This document shows positions 8,186 to 17,275 of a DNA stretch of 64,000 nucleotides, one piece after another (the stretch's first letter is position 1; each line of letters opens with the position of its first letter). The DNA comes from AC-43 sp963728855 (GTDB lineage: Bacteria; Actinomycetota; Actinomycetes; Mycobacteriales; Micromonosporaceae). Under the pieces are notes generated by a model, which saw only the letters and a list, made by a program, of their open reading frames with translations, did not search any database and had not been told where the DNA came from. The stretch is from assembly GCA_963728855.1 (NCBI GenBank), contig CAVSLN010000015.1, forward strand, positions 119,637-183,636, in the 5' to 3' direction. The translations under genes were made by a program, and so were the position numbers.

Positions 8186-8954
8186 CGGCCCCGGAAGCGC
8201 GCTCTACAGCGAGGAAGTAGCGGGGCGTACCGCTTGGCATGTTCGCAAGGTTCGCGCCTTTAAATGGACCAATATCACTAGCGTGAAATCCGTTGAGCGC
8301 TACGCTGAGGAGTACTGGTGGCCCGCATTCTTGATGGCAGTCGAGCATAGTCTCGCGAGCGCCCACGTTACCCCCGCCTCGCAACAGCCAGACCGAGGCG
8401 TCGGCCAGTTTGAACTCACCGCCAGGCAAATCCAGCTCTCGGGCGCCGTCCGTCAGGCGTTGGATGCAGCCCGTACCTCCTGTGAGGCAAAGCACCGCGC
8501 GTTCTACACACCGGACCTACTGCTTGCGCTGCTCGATATGCCACGCAGTCGCACCACGAGCTGCTTCGATGAGACGCGTGCGGGTCTGGCTGGTGAGTTG
8601 GGAGCGGCTCAGCCGCCGGATGAACGGGCTGAACACGAACCCAGTCCACCCCTCCCACCCGTTCGAATGGCCGGAACGCCCGGAGGTGCAGGTCGCCCAG
8701 GACCTGGCAGCACTGGATCGCTCGCCCGTCGTCACCGAGATCTACCTCCTACTCGGAGTGCTCGGCAGTGAGTCCAGTACCCGCACTGGTTGGAGGAACG
8801 CCTCGGGTCCGACGACTACGACCGCCTCTGCGCCATCACCAACGGCCGGCGCCCACATCCGCCGGAGGGCTGGGGACAGCCGGGCCAAGCTAGGGCTTCA
8901 ATTGGCCTAGACCGCTCGCCCAAGGACAACGGCCGCCAGCGAGATGGAGACGAA
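8186..8954 (+). pseudogene. 3' continuation of the IS-split gene with a Clp-N-like repeat, frame broken twice
   Basis: In the frame continuing from 6146-6489 the sequence reads through YAEEYWWPAFLMAVEHSL and then a segment resembling the ClpA/ClpB N-terminal double repeat (QLSGAVRQALDAARTS, then HRAFYTPDLLLALLDMP). After about 8580 the family-like sequence moves to a second frame (FEWPERPEVQVAQDLAALD, SPVVTEIYLLLGVLGS), and near 8785 to a third (EERLGSDDYDRLCAITNG), which then runs into the kinase frame. In Clp-N proteins these pieces would be contiguous, so two single-base indels are inferred. No AAA+ domain follows, so this would be a Clp-N-only substrate- or partner-binding module. A separate gene starting within this stretch cannot be excluded. 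Confidence 0.55.
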
Positions 8955-11024
8955 GTGAGCCCCTGGCAAGAGATCGTCATCAACGGCCAGATCTGGACCT
9001 TGGGCCGGTCTCTCGGGTCGGGCGGGTTCGGCGAGGTTTGCGCGGCTGAGTCTCGTGGTCAGTGGGCCGCGATCAAGCTGGTGCCCAAGGACTACGGCGC
9101 CCGTCGTGAGCTGCTGTTTGCCGACGACCTCCGGGGAGCCACGAACGTGCTGCCCGTCTGGGGGATCGGCGAGACAAAAGACAGCTGGGCGCTGCTCATG
9201 CCCAAAGCCGAACAAACTCTTCACCAGTACCTGGGGGGAGCCGGCGGCTCGCTTCATGAGGATGAAGCCTTGCCTATCCTCATCGACGTCGCCCGGGCGC
9301 TGGTGAGCCTAACAGACACCGGCGTGGTGCACCGCGATCTCAAGCCCGACAACGTCCTCTTCTACCAGGGGACCTGGTGCCTGACGGACTTCGGCATTTC
9401 CCGCTACGCGGATGCCGTGACCGAAAAGGACACCCGCAAGTACTCCACTACCCGGCCCTACGCCGCCCCTGAACAGTGGCGGGACGAAACCGCTACGGCC
9501 GCCACCGATGTCTACGCCCTCGGCGTGATGAGCCATGAACTACTCACAGGGTCCCTCCCGTTCCCCGGTTCTGACTTCCGACACCAGCACCTTCACAAGG
9601 ACCCGCCGGTTATCGAAAACGTCGCGCCGCACCTGGCCGCGCTCGTCGAAGAATGCCTATTCAAAGCACCAGGCGCACGGCCGACAACCCAAAACCTTCT
9701 GAGTCGGTTAGAACGCCAAATGGCGGCCAGCCCCACAACCCGGGGAATTGCTGCCCTTCAGGAAGCGAACCTGACGGCGGCCAGTCGGCTATCCCGCCAA
9801 GGCCGCCGCGAGTCCGAGGCCCGGTCAGAACGAGAACGCACGGGCGCGCTCCTAGTTGCCGCTCGCAGACAGTTCGAACGGATCAGCGCCGAACTCGAGG
9901 CCGCCATCCTGACGGCTGCGCCCACGGCGAGGCCCAGTCGTGTTGAGATGCCCGGTTGGCAACTGACGCTCACGAACTCAGGGATTTGCCTCACAGGAAT
10001 GGATATGCCTCCGGCCGAGGACAGCGAGCGTATTGGATCGAATTACCAAGGCCCGATGGACCTTCCGTTCGATGTTCTCTCCTGCGCGGCTATCGCCGTG
10101 GCTGGCCGTCGCAATAACCGAGGCCATGTCGGGCGGGCGCATTCGCTGTGGTATTGCGACGCCGAAGAGTCGGGCAGATACGGCTGGTATGAGACCGCCT
10201 TCATCGACGAGACTCGCCCGGCCAATGACGACCGCTTAAGCACGAACTACTTTCGGGATATGGGATCAACGTTCGGCCTCTACATTCCGTACTCGGCTCA
10301 CGCGCTAGAACCAAGAGCCGCCCAGGCGCTTAACCCGCGCGACAGCGGCTGCCTCGTGGCATGGCCATTTACACGGCTTGAGTTCGGTAGCCTCGATGAG
10401 TTCATAGACCGCTGGGCCAATTGGCTGGCAGAAGCCTCTCGGGGCGCACTTCAGGAGCCCTCGCCGCGACAAGCAGCCAGATTGCGCCGTAGCTGGCGTA
10501 AGGAAGATCCGCAAAGATCCCGCTCGGCGAGCGAATCTCGACTGCCGGACACCTGGCAAGATGAAGAAGACATCGACCTTGAATCTAAGCCACGGCGCCG
10601 AGGCGTCGCCGGGGTTCTTGGGCGGCTCGTGGATTCAATCAAGGGATCGCCACCCGACGAAAGTAGCTGGCCGGTATCTCCAGGGGCAGCGCCGCCCGCC
10701 GACGCTGGCATTTTTCTTCCGACGCGTCCCGCTTTCATACCCACCGATCCCGAACCTACAGCCGAGCAGAGATACGCATTGGCGCATGGCTCGGACCGGC
10801 GCGAGATCGACCGACAGCTTGCGGGATTCCCTGATCCTAGCTTTGTGGCTCTGCCAGAAGTGCCGCCGGACATAATGCCATCTCGACAGTTTAGGGGACC
10901 CTATGCGGCAGCGGAGTCGCAGGATGCGGCGAAGGTACCGCCCGAGACTAAAGTTACTCAGGAACTGCCTGTAGTTCCAGAAGTGCCGCCGCTGCGCGAA
11001 GATGAGGAGCCAGAACGGCTATAG
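8955..11024 (+). CDS. Ser/Thr protein kinase with uncharacterised C-terminal domain
   Basis: 689 residues from the GTG at 8955, which has GGAGA 5 bases upstream; the frame is open further back, but that part matches the broken Clp-N region. Kinase domain about residues 15-270: Gly loop GSGGFGEV, Lys in AAIKLV, catalytic VHRDLKPDN, DFGIS, and an APEQW in place of APE. Residues about 275-330 are a charged helix (RQGRRESEARSERERTGALL). Residues about 340-500 form a globular domain I cannot assign (GWQLTLTNSGICLTG; CAAIAVAGRRNNRGHVGRAHSLWYC), followed by a Pro/Glu-rich tail. No transmembrane segment, unlike PknB-type receptors, so it acts in the cytosol. The Clp-N-like gene directly upstream suggests a shared module. 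Confidence 0.85.
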   Translation: MSPWQEIVINGQIWTLGRSLGSGGFGEVCAAESRGQWAAIKLVPKDYGARRELLFADDLRGATNVLPVWGIGETKDSWALLMPKAEQTLHQYLGGAGGSLHEDEALPILIDVARALVSLTDTGVVHRDLKPDNVLFYQGTWCLTDFGISRYADAVTEKDTRKYSTTRPYAAPEQWRDETATAATDVYALGVMSHELLTGSLPFPGSDFRHQHLHKDPPVIENVAPHLAALVEECLFKAPGARPTTQNLLSRLERQMAASPTTRGIAALQEANLTAASRLSRQGRRESEARSERERTGALLVAARRQFERISAELEAAILTAAPTARPSRVEMPGWQLTLTNSGICLTGMDMPPAEDSERIGSNYQGPMDLPFDVLSCAAIAVAGRRNNRGHVGRAHSLWYCDAEESGRYGWYETAFIDETRPANDDRLSTNYFRDMGSTFGLYIPYSAHALEPRAAQALNPRDSGCLVAWPFTRLEFGSLDEFIDRWANWLAEASRGALQEPSPRQAARLRRSWRKEDPQRSRSASESRLPDTWQDEEDIDLESKPRRRGVAGVLGRLVDSIKGSPPDESSWPVSPGAAPPADAGIFLPTRPAFIPTDPEPTAEQRYALAHGSDRREIDRQLAGFPDPSFVALPEVPPDIMPSRQFRGPYAAAESQDAAKVPPETKVTQELPVVPEVPPLREDEEPERL

Positions 11025-11038
11025 GTGGGATTAAAACG

Positions 11039-12486
11039 TCACCCCCGCAACGCCCCACGCAGCCGCTCCCGCAGCTCCTGCACCCGTGGCCGCTCCCGGT
11101 AGGGCTCCGCGTCCGCCGCTAGCTCCCGCAGCCGCTTTGCCACCATCGCCGACATGCTGCCGCCCGCTAGGTCGAGCGCCTCGTCGCCGTCGTCGCAGGC
11201 CTGGTCGGGCTCGCCCGCTACAAACCGCACCCGGCTCAGCCGAATCTGAGCCATCAGTCCGTGCCGCGCCGGCACGCCTTCCGTGTGCGACATCGCCGTC
11301 AGCGCTTGTGCCTCGGCCCGGTCTGCCAGTGCCGGATCGTGCGGCAGCATCGTCAGGTACGCGCAGGATGACGTCACCGCCACCTGTGCCTCAAGCGTCT
11401 TCGGGTCCGGCGACGGGAACTCGTGCAGCACCTCTTGCGTGCTCAGTCGGTCCTCATCGCCTGCCTGCGCCTGGAGGTCGGCCGCCAGTCCGAGCGCGTT
11501 GCGCGCCTCTGGCAGCCCAGACGGTCCCAGCCCGGCCAGTGCCCAGGCTTTGTTGCCCCACAACACCGCTCGCAGCGCGTTCAACCGGCCGCGGTTGCTC
11601 GGCAGCTGGTTCAGCGCCAGATCGAGCACCCGGATCGCCGTCACGTAGTCGCCCGCCCAGTGAGCGTGCCGCGCCAGGTCGCGCAGGATGCCAATCACCA
11701 GCAGCGGCGCCCGCGGGTCCGTCGACTCCTTGGCGGCCTGGAGCCCGTGTACCAGGTACCGCTGAGCTGGTCCCTTCATGCCCGAGTCATGGCACATCCA
11801 GCCCACCATGCCGGATAGCTCCGCCACCGCCGCCAGCAGCCGGTTGCCTACCGCGTCGCCGTAGCTGCCGTAGCGCACCAGGTCGACGGCGTACTTGAGC
11901 TGTCCCACTGCCGCCTCACGGCTCAGGCCCCCGCCCACCTCGGCGTCAATCGTGGCGAACTGCTTGGTGGCGCGCTCAATGCCGGCGACGTCGCTCACCC
12001 CAATGCTCGGTCTACCTTCCGCCCGAGCCGCCAGGCCCCGGGCGCTGCCCGCACCCAGCCAGCGGCCAAGTGGCTCTACCAGCGCCGAACCCGTCGCCGC
12101 CTGGACCGAGCCCGAAAGCACCTCGCGCCGCGTCAGCATGTCGCTCCCCACGAAGGCCGCCAATGCTTCGAGGGTACGCGCGGCCACCCATGGTTGGAGA
12201 TGAGCCGGCACCGGCCCGGCCCCCTCCCGCAGCTCCGGCCAGATCACCTGGACGGGCACGGGTACGCCCCAGGCGTCGCTCAGGACGTGCGCGACGACGT
12301 CCGGATTCTGGCACACCGAGCCAGCGAGCCACCGCTTCACTGTTACATGGTCGTACGCCAGCTTCAGGCCGCACGTCTCCCAGCCTCGTATGTTCACGGC
12401 CTGGGCAACTGCTCCAGTGACCGAAAGCCCCCGCCCTCAATCAGCGCGGCCAGGGCGGGATTGGCTACCTGCTTGGGCAGTCGCAT
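11039..12486 (-). pseudogene. XRE-family regulator with TPR-like domain, N-terminal frameshift
   Basis: The open frame 11039-12397 encodes residues of a helix-turn-helix regulator (VTVKRWLAGSVCQNPDVV) followed by about 350 residues of helical TPR-like repeats (GDYVTAIRVLDLALNQLPSN; GNKAWALAGLGPSGLPEA). Its expected start lies upstream in another frame: ATG at 12486 with GGAGG nearby, reading MRLPKQVANPALAALIEGGG, which is the usual opening of this family. A single missing base near 12415 (in CAGTTGCCCAGG) separates the two. Such regulators are common in actinomycete mobile elements and secondary-metabolite loci. The perfect operator at 12502-12522 implies autoregulation. A sequencing indel is a serious alternative to a real mutation. 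Confidence 0.75.
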
Positions 12487-12501
12487 GGCGACCTCCAAAA
12501 A

Positions 12502-12522
12502 GATCTTGAATCAGGCAAGATC
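12502..12522. promoter_or_regulatory. Perfect 21-bp operator-like palindrome in front of the XRE regulator
   Basis: GATCTTG at 12502-12508 and CAAGATC at 12516-12522 are exact inverted repeats with a 7-base spacer, starting 16 bases upstream of the regulator's probable ATG (12486). Size and position fit a dimeric XRE-protein operator for autorepression. The 300 bases between here and the plus-strand operon at 12824 hold no gene that I can support; the site could control both directions. Confidence 0.55.
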
Positions 12523-12823
12523 CATTGACACCGGATGGCGGGACAGCAGGATAACGGATTTCCCTGACCCACGGACCGTCCACGCACCTTTTACGCACCC
12601 CTCCTGCTAGCGGGGCGCCCTCTCTGGATTCCTTGTCAATTCCGGTTGTCTTTTTCGCATGGCAGCGCCTCGAATGAGGACTCAACGGTAGCCATTGCTG
12701 GGGGGTATGACTACCGGCTCCCAGGCTCGCGTTCGGGGCGCTGCCAGAAATGGCCCCGGTCGCACGTGACTCAAGGCTCCGTGCGGCCGGGCTGCCCCAT
12801 TTCTTGGCCTTCCGAGGGGGACC

Positions 12824-13087
12824 GTGTACGCGCCCGTCCGTCGCGACTCATTGTTGTTCGCGCTCGCCGTGGAATTGTATCTGCGGCACCATCCCGCAGC
12901 GGATGAGCGCTGTATTCGCTGCCTCGTGCCTGGCTGCGCCGTGCGCCAGCGGGCCGCCTTCGTGATCGCGGCCGCCGGCGTCGACCCGGCGCTCTACGCC
13001 GTTCCACCACGTCGCCCCGAGGCTGCGTACTGGCGCGAGCAACCCACGGCTGCACTCCCCATTTACCAAGGCGGCGAGCGCCCGTGA
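12824..13087 (+). CDS. Hypothetical protein with a Cys pair, first gene of a three-gene operon
   Basis: 87 residues from GTG at 12824, preceded by GAGGGGGA. The middle contains CIRCLVPGCAVRQRA, a CxxC...C arrangement that could bind a metal, and the C-terminus is Pro/Arg-rich. No known family. The stop overlaps the next gene's GTG start (positions 13084-13087), so the genes are translationally coupled. Divergent from the XRE regulator, whose operator lies about 300 bases away. Confidence 0.55.
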   Translation: MYAPVRRDSLLFALAVELYLRHHPAADERCIRCLVPGCAVRQRAAFVIAAAGVDPALYAVPPRRPEAAYWREQPTAALPIYQGGERP

Positions 13088-13314
13088 CCAAGGACGCCGC
13101 TCGTCGCCTCCTGCTCGGCCTGGGTGAGGAAGCCGAGATCCGCCGCCCCACCAAGGGTGAACAGGCCGCCCTCGGTCTGCGTACCGGCGACCTGGTTGTG
13201 GAGTACCGCCACACCGACCGCGAACCCGATGTGCGCCCAGCCGCCGGCGTCATCCTGGCTCCGCGAAGCTACGGCGTCCGGCTGCCGGACGGCGGACCAC
13301 AGGAGGAGATGTGA
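13084..13314 (+). CDS. Hypothetical small basic protein
   Basis: 76 residues from GTG at 13084 (GTGA overlap with the upstream stop). Arg/Glu-rich (DAARRLLLGLGEEAEIRRPT), then a short beta-rich part (GLRTGDLVVEYRHTD). No signal or membrane segment and no recognised family. Second gene of the operon; its end overlaps the next start. Confidence 0.5.
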   Translation: MTKDAARRLLLGLGEEAEIRRPTKGEQAALGLRTGDLVVEYRHTDREPDVRPAAGVILAPRSYGVRLPDGGPQEEM

Positions 13315-13700
13315 GGCGTCGTCTCAGTGACGAGCGCTTGCGCCGACTCGCGGGCAAGTGCCGCCAGCCTGCCGCAAGCGAGATCCCGGCTGAGCTGTGG
13401 TGGCAGATTCGCTACCACGCCGCCCTGCGCGCGTCCTGCTACCTCACCATCCGGATTGACCAGCCACACCTACGCATGCGCGTCGTTGAGCACGTCGCGG
13501 TCAACTGGTGGCGCTGCTGCCTGAGCGGCGGCCACCCTGGCGGACTCGACGGCCTTTTCGACGACTACTGCCGTGACGTCGAGCATGACATCGACCGCAG
13601 GGCCCGGGACATGAGCTGGGAGCTGCACCGCGTGTGGACGAACCATGCCGTGATGCTCGGAGACGAGCTGGACGAGGTGTACTGGCGGCCGTGCGGCTGA
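13311..13700 (+). CDS. Hypothetical helical protein
   Basis: 129 residues from GTG at 13311, overlapping the previous stop, with AGGAGGAG just upstream. Trp-rich and helical (IPAELWWQIRYHAALRASCY; HVAVNWWRCCLSGGHPGG; RDMSWELHRVWTNHAV). The organisation resembles small hypothetical genes of actinomycete integrative elements. No domain identified. Confidence 0.55.
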   Translation: MRRRLSDERLRRLAGKCRQPAASEIPAELWWQIRYHAALRASCYLTIRIDQPHLRMRVVEHVAVNWWRCCLSGGHPGGLDGLFDDYCRDVEHDIDRRARDMSWELHRVWTNHAVMLGDELDEVYWRPCG

Positions 13701-13904
13701 AGAATCCTCTAGATCCGTAGGCCCTTTCGGAGCGCGACTCACGACTTCGTGTGCTGACGGTTCTGGGCAAGCCTATGCATGGAACCAGACTCCAGATCGT
13801 CAGCCCCATGGAGTAGATTCAGATGGAGGAGTGAAGCTCAGAGATCACCGACTTTCTCGATCACGTCTTGCACTCACCCACGGTTGACTGGAGAGAGGAC
13901 CCTC

Positions 13905-15302
13905 ATGGAGGAGCGAACGATTAGCCGCCAAGAGGCCCTCGAAATCGTGAGTCGGGATGAGTCGCATTTCTGGGACGTCAAGAGCGTTCAGTCTGGCGGT
14001 GCGGTCGTACAGAAGATCGCCGTCGCCTTAGCGAACGCAGAGGGCGGCGAGTTCGCAGTCGGAATCGAGGATGCCAAAAAGGCAACGGGAATCAACCGCT
14101 GGAAGGGCTTCGCAACTCAAGAGGACGCCAACTGGATTCATGCCACACTCGTTAAGGAAGTTACGCCGCCAATCCCGTATGAGATCGAGTTTCTGCGTAT
14201 CAAGGGCCGCCCCGACCTCGGACTAGTCTGCTTGGTTCTGGTTCAGAAGAGCGCCGACGTCCACAAGACCGCTAGACAAGAGGTGTTCGAGCGTCGAGGC
14301 GCCCAGAATCTGGAGCTGCGAGGCACTGCAATTGCAGATTTGACTCTCTCTAAAGGAGCCAAGTCGTATGAAGATCAGCTTCTGGAGGATTACGATCTTG
14401 AGGAACTTGCTCAGGAAGAGGAGCTTCAATACTTTCTCGCAACGTATACCCCAGCGTCTGATCCGGAGCGATTCCTCAAGCGGCAGCGTCTTGTGGACCG
14501 AAAGACTGATCGGGCAACTGTAGCCGCAACTATTCTTTTCGCAGAAGAACCTCCGACTGTAGTGCCGAAGAGATGCTCGGTCAAGATAGCGCGCTATGAA
14601 ACCTCTGAGCGAATTCCCGATCGGAAGTATTTAAAGGGAACACCGAAGAGTATTGACGGCTGCGCCCGCAAGTTGATCGACCGAACGATCGCAGAAGTCC
14701 AGGCAATCATTCAAGACAACAAAGTTCTCTATCCTGACGGCACCATGGCTCCGATGCGCTACCCGCCGGAGGCTCTCAAAGAGATCATCGTCAACGCCGT
14801 TATTCATAGAGACTACAACGTTTCGGACGACATCCTAATCCTCATATTTGACAATCGAGTCGAAGTTCGGAGTCCCGGCAAGTTACCCGGACACATCACC
14901 AAAGACAATATCCTAGAAGACAGATTTGCCCGCAATCCAACAATCGTACGTCTCCTCAACAAGTACCCAGACGCCCCCAACAAGGACATTGGGGAAGGGC
15001 TGGACACGGTATTCAGCTCAATGAAGGCGGCTCGCTTGAAAGAGCCACAACTCAAGGTGGAGGAGAACGCCTTTGTTGTCGTCCTAGAGCATACGCCGCT
15101 CGCTCGGGCCGAGGACATCGTTCTGGAGTATCTGAACTCTCACGACGAGATTACCAACCGGATCGGTCGAGGATTGACCGGAATTGAGTCGGAAAACTCC
15201 ATGAAGAAGGTATTCTATAAGCTGCGCGACAGCGGCAAGATTGAGCTGGCTCCAGGCAAGACGCGATTCGCTTCCAAATGGCGGCTGGTGAATGACGAGT
15301 AG
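13905..15302 (+). CDS. AlbA_2 / HATPase-type transcriptional-regulator-like protein (RecG-C-like, COG2865 type)
   Basis: 465 residues from ATG at 13905 with GGAGAGAGG upstream. Residues about 15-130 match the Schlafen AlbA_2 domain (ESHFWDVKSVQ; AVALANAEGGEFAVGIED). Residues about 280-410 match the histidine-kinase-like ATPase fold of 'ATP-dependent DNA helicase-like' regulators (LKEIIVNAVIHRDYNVSDD; VEVRSPGKLPGHI; RNPTIVRLLNKY; DIGEGLDT). A C-terminal winged helix follows (SENSMKKVFYKLRDSGKIE). GC content is visibly lower than in the neighbours, a sign of recent acquisition. Such proteins recur in defence islands and near toxins. It lies just upstream of an OLD-like ATPase gene, so a joint defence role is inferred, not shown. 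Confidence 0.8.
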   Translation: MEERTISRQEALEIVSRDESHFWDVKSVQSGGAVVQKIAVALANAEGGEFAVGIEDAKKATGINRWKGFATQEDANWIHATLVKEVTPPIPYEIEFLRIKGRPDLGLVCLVLVQKSADVHKTARQEVFERRGAQNLELRGTAIADLTLSKGAKSYEDQLLEDYDLEELAQEEELQYFLATYTPASDPERFLKRQRLVDRKTDRATVAATILFAEEPPTVVPKRCSVKIARYETSERIPDRKYLKGTPKSIDGCARKLIDRTIAEVQAIIQDNKVLYPDGTMAPMRYPPEALKEIIVNAVIHRDYNVSDDILILIFDNRVEVRSPGKLPGHITKDNILEDRFARNPTIVRLLNKYPDAPNKDIGEGLDTVFSSMKAARLKEPQLKVEENAFVVVLEHTPLARAEDIVLEYLNSHDEITNRIGRGLTGIESENSMKKVFYKLRDSGKIELAPGKTRFASKWRLVNDE

Positions 15303-15408
15303 CTTGCAGGCGGTCCCCTCCCTATAGACCTTGTCTCTCACCGAAACTTGAGACGCCGTGGCGCGTGGCACCAAGGATCCGAACGGGCAGTAGCCGGCGC
15401 CCGCAAAA

Positions 15409-15438
15409 TTGGAGCCCCTCGGAATCGGACGCTATGCT
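15409..15438 (+). promoter_or_regulatory. Candidate sigma-70-type promoter for the ATPase gene
   Basis: TTGGAG at 15409-15414 and TATGCT at 15433-15438 are 18 bases apart. The expected transcript start is only a few bases before the ATG at 15453, and there is no clear ribosome binding site, so the message may be nearly leaderless. Confidence 0.4.
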
Positions 15439-15452
15439 AAAATGTGCCCACT

Positions 15453-15515
15453 ATGGACAAGACAATCAAGCTTCCCAGTGGAGTCGAGCTACCTGGCGAG
15501 AATCCAATCATCATT
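15453..15515 (+). pseudogene. 5' end of an AAA ATPase gene cut by an ISKra4-family element
   Basis: 21 codons from ATG at 15453 (MDKTIKLPSGVELPGENPII) up to the end of the left target duplication. Removing the element and one duplication copy gives PIIIIGPNGSGKT, restoring the Walker A strand exactly in frame with 17276-18790. A GTG at 15444 is an alternative start. The insertion falls two residues before the nucleotide-binding loop, so no functional ATPase can be made. Confidence 0.9.
15507..15515. repeat. Left target-site duplication of the ISKra4-family element
   Basis: ATCATCATT, identical to 17267-17275. Confidence 0.93.
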
Positions 15516-17266
15516 GGGTGCGGCTCCTTTGGAGGGACTTTGATCATGCGGCGAGGACGAGCTGGTCGCGGTGTTGCTTGTCGCCGGTTTCGTAGATGCG
15601 TTGGTGCTCTTGTCGCAGGTGAAAGGCCCAGTATTCGTCGAAGTCACCGTTGCTGACCAGGGCGCGTAGGCGCAGGATGGCCTCGGCGCTGTCCAGACCC
15701 CAGCGGGCTCCGGTGATGTCCATGCGGTCTTTGACGAGGTGGCGGCAGGCCCCTTCGATAACCCCGGTAGCGATCGGCCAACCGCTGGCGAGGGCGGTGT
15801 GGTAGTCGAGGTAGGGCTTCTTGGCGGTCAGGTAGTCGGCGCAGGTGTCGGCGCCGGCGCGTTCGGTGGCTGAGTAGCCGAACCGGGTGGCGCGGCGGCG
15901 GATGCTCGCCGCGATTTGGGCGGCCTTGCCTTCCAGGATTGCGTGGGACTGCTCGGCCACCCACGTCTCGGCGGCGGGGTCACCGGTGTAGAAGAACGAC
16001 CAGGCAGCCTTCCACAGGTATTCGACGACGTGGACGAAGTCCACGACGATGTGCACGGTGATGCCGCGCCGGTTGGCTTCGGCTTGGATCGCCTCGATCT
16101 GGGTGCGGTTGCCGTCGACCAGCACGACCCAGGTCCGCTCGCCGGTCGGGTCACGCCGCTGCGCTTCGTCGAAGCCTGCCGAGATCACCGCGGGGATGTC
16201 GTGGGTCACCGAGGCGGTCAGCCACTTGCCGGTGGCTTTCGGCCCGCGCTTTCGGTTGGCCCGGCTGTTGGTGGCACCGCGGGCGATGATGTCGGCGGCG
16301 GTGCGGGGTGCCGGGACCGCGTCGTAGACCGCGGCTACCTCGGCCATCCGCTTGCGGCCGTGTTTCTCCCCGGGCGACAGCCGGGTACGCAGCTTGCGTT
16401 CGGCTTGGGCGGCGGCCTTGGCGGTGGCCTCCCGCAACGCATTGGTGACCATGACGATGCCTTTGCCGTCGAACTGCATGACCAGCAGGTGCTCGGGCGC
16501 TGGTCCGGGCCGCCGGGCGGTGTAGAACGCCACGATGTCGACGGCCGCGGCTTGGGCGAGGGCCTCGACCTGCCGTTTGCCGATCCGCACCCCGGTGGCC
16601 CGTTCGATCGCGTCACCGGCGTCGGCGAACGACCCGCGCGCCGAGGCGAGTGCGGTCAGGCGGCGCAGCCCGTGCGAGTGCTTGCCCGCGGGCAGGCTCA
16701 ACGCCGCATCCGCCGGGTACAGGTTGGGTGCCCCAGGCGCCCGGTAGGCCATCCGGGTGCCCGTGACGTGCCCGAGCACGGTGGCCAGGCCACGCTGGTG
16801 CCCGCGTTCGGCCCGCGTGCGCGCCACCCCTTCGGCGTCCACGACCTGCTGGCGCTGCTCGCGTGCCGCCTGTAAGTCGAGGCGATCCTGCATCAGCGTC
16901 CTGAGCAGCTCGCGGCCCTCACCGTTGTGGAGGAAGTCCTCCAGTTGGGCGTGGGTCTGTCCGCTGGTCTGTGGGCCGGCCAACTCGGCCACGATCGCTT
17001 CGAAACGCGCCCGTGACCGGTCGAACGCCCCCGCCACCTCGTCCGCGTACCCTGGCATCCGGGCTCCTTCTTCGGTTGTGGATCTAGGCAATCCGACAAC
17101 CTACGAGAAGGAGCCCTCTATACACGGCGCGACATGCCGGCCCATCAGACGGGCACAAGCTCTACCGCGTCCAGCCTCTCGACCTGGCCCCAAAGAAGCC
17201 AGCTACCATTCCTCACCAGACCGGCACGAACCCGACAGTCGATCTCCCTGCCAAAGAGCCGCACCC
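15516..17266 (-). mobile_element. ISKra4-family insertion sequence
   Basis: 1,751 bp. Both ends, read inward, begin GGGTGCGGCTC (left continues CTTTGG, right continues TTTGGC). A perfect 9-bp direct repeat ATCATCATT flanks it. It holds one long minus-strand transposase gene. The perfect duplication and intact transposase argue for a recent insertion. Confidence 0.93.
15544..17058 (-). CDS. ISKra4-family transposase
   Basis: 504 residues from ATG at 17058, chosen for AAGGAG 8 bases upstream; an earlier in-frame start exists. The N-terminal half includes the leader FLHNGEGRELLRTLMQDRLD typical of ISKra4 proteins, then an HTH-like region (DAIERATGVRIGKRQVEALA). The catalytic core shows D in LLVMQFDGKGIVMV, D in WVVLVDGNRTQIEA, a VHIVVDFVHVVEYLWKAA block, and E in ATGVIEGACRHLVKDRMD. 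Stop at 15544 is 28 bases inside the left end. Frame intact; probably active. Confidence 0.92.
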   Translation of the reverse strand: MPGYADEVAGAFDRSRARFEAIVAELAGPQTSGQTHAQLEDFLHNGEGRELLRTLMQDRLDLQAAREQRQQVVDAEGVARTRAERGHQRGLATVLGHVTGTRMAYRAPGAPNLYPADAALSLPAGKHSHGLRRLTALASARGSFADAGDAIERATGVRIGKRQVEALAQAAAVDIVAFYTARRPGPAPEHLLVMQFDGKGIVMVTNALREATAKAAAQAERKLRTRLSPGEKHGRKRMAEVAAVYDAVPAPRTAADIIARGATNSRANRKRGPKATGKWLTASVTHDIPAVISAGFDEAQRRDPTGERTWVVLVDGNRTQIEAIQAEANRRGITVHIVVDFVHVVEYLWKAAWSFFYTGDPAAETWVAEQSHAILEGKAAQIAASIRRRATRFGYSATERAGADTCADYLTAKKPYLDYHTALASGWPIATGVIEGACRHLVKDRMDITGARWGLDSAEAILRLRALVSNGDFDEYWAFHLRQEHQRIYETGDKQHRDQLVLAA

Positions 17267-17275
17267 ATCATCATT
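17267..17275. repeat. Right target-site duplication of the ISKra4-family element
   Basis: ATCATCATT, identical to 15507-15515. Confidence 0.93.

Noticed and set aside
1..13700. Calling the left block a complete integrative conjugative element
   Set aside because: DUF2637 and regulator genes fit, but no integrase, excisionase, replication initiator, translocase or attachment repeats are visible in the window.
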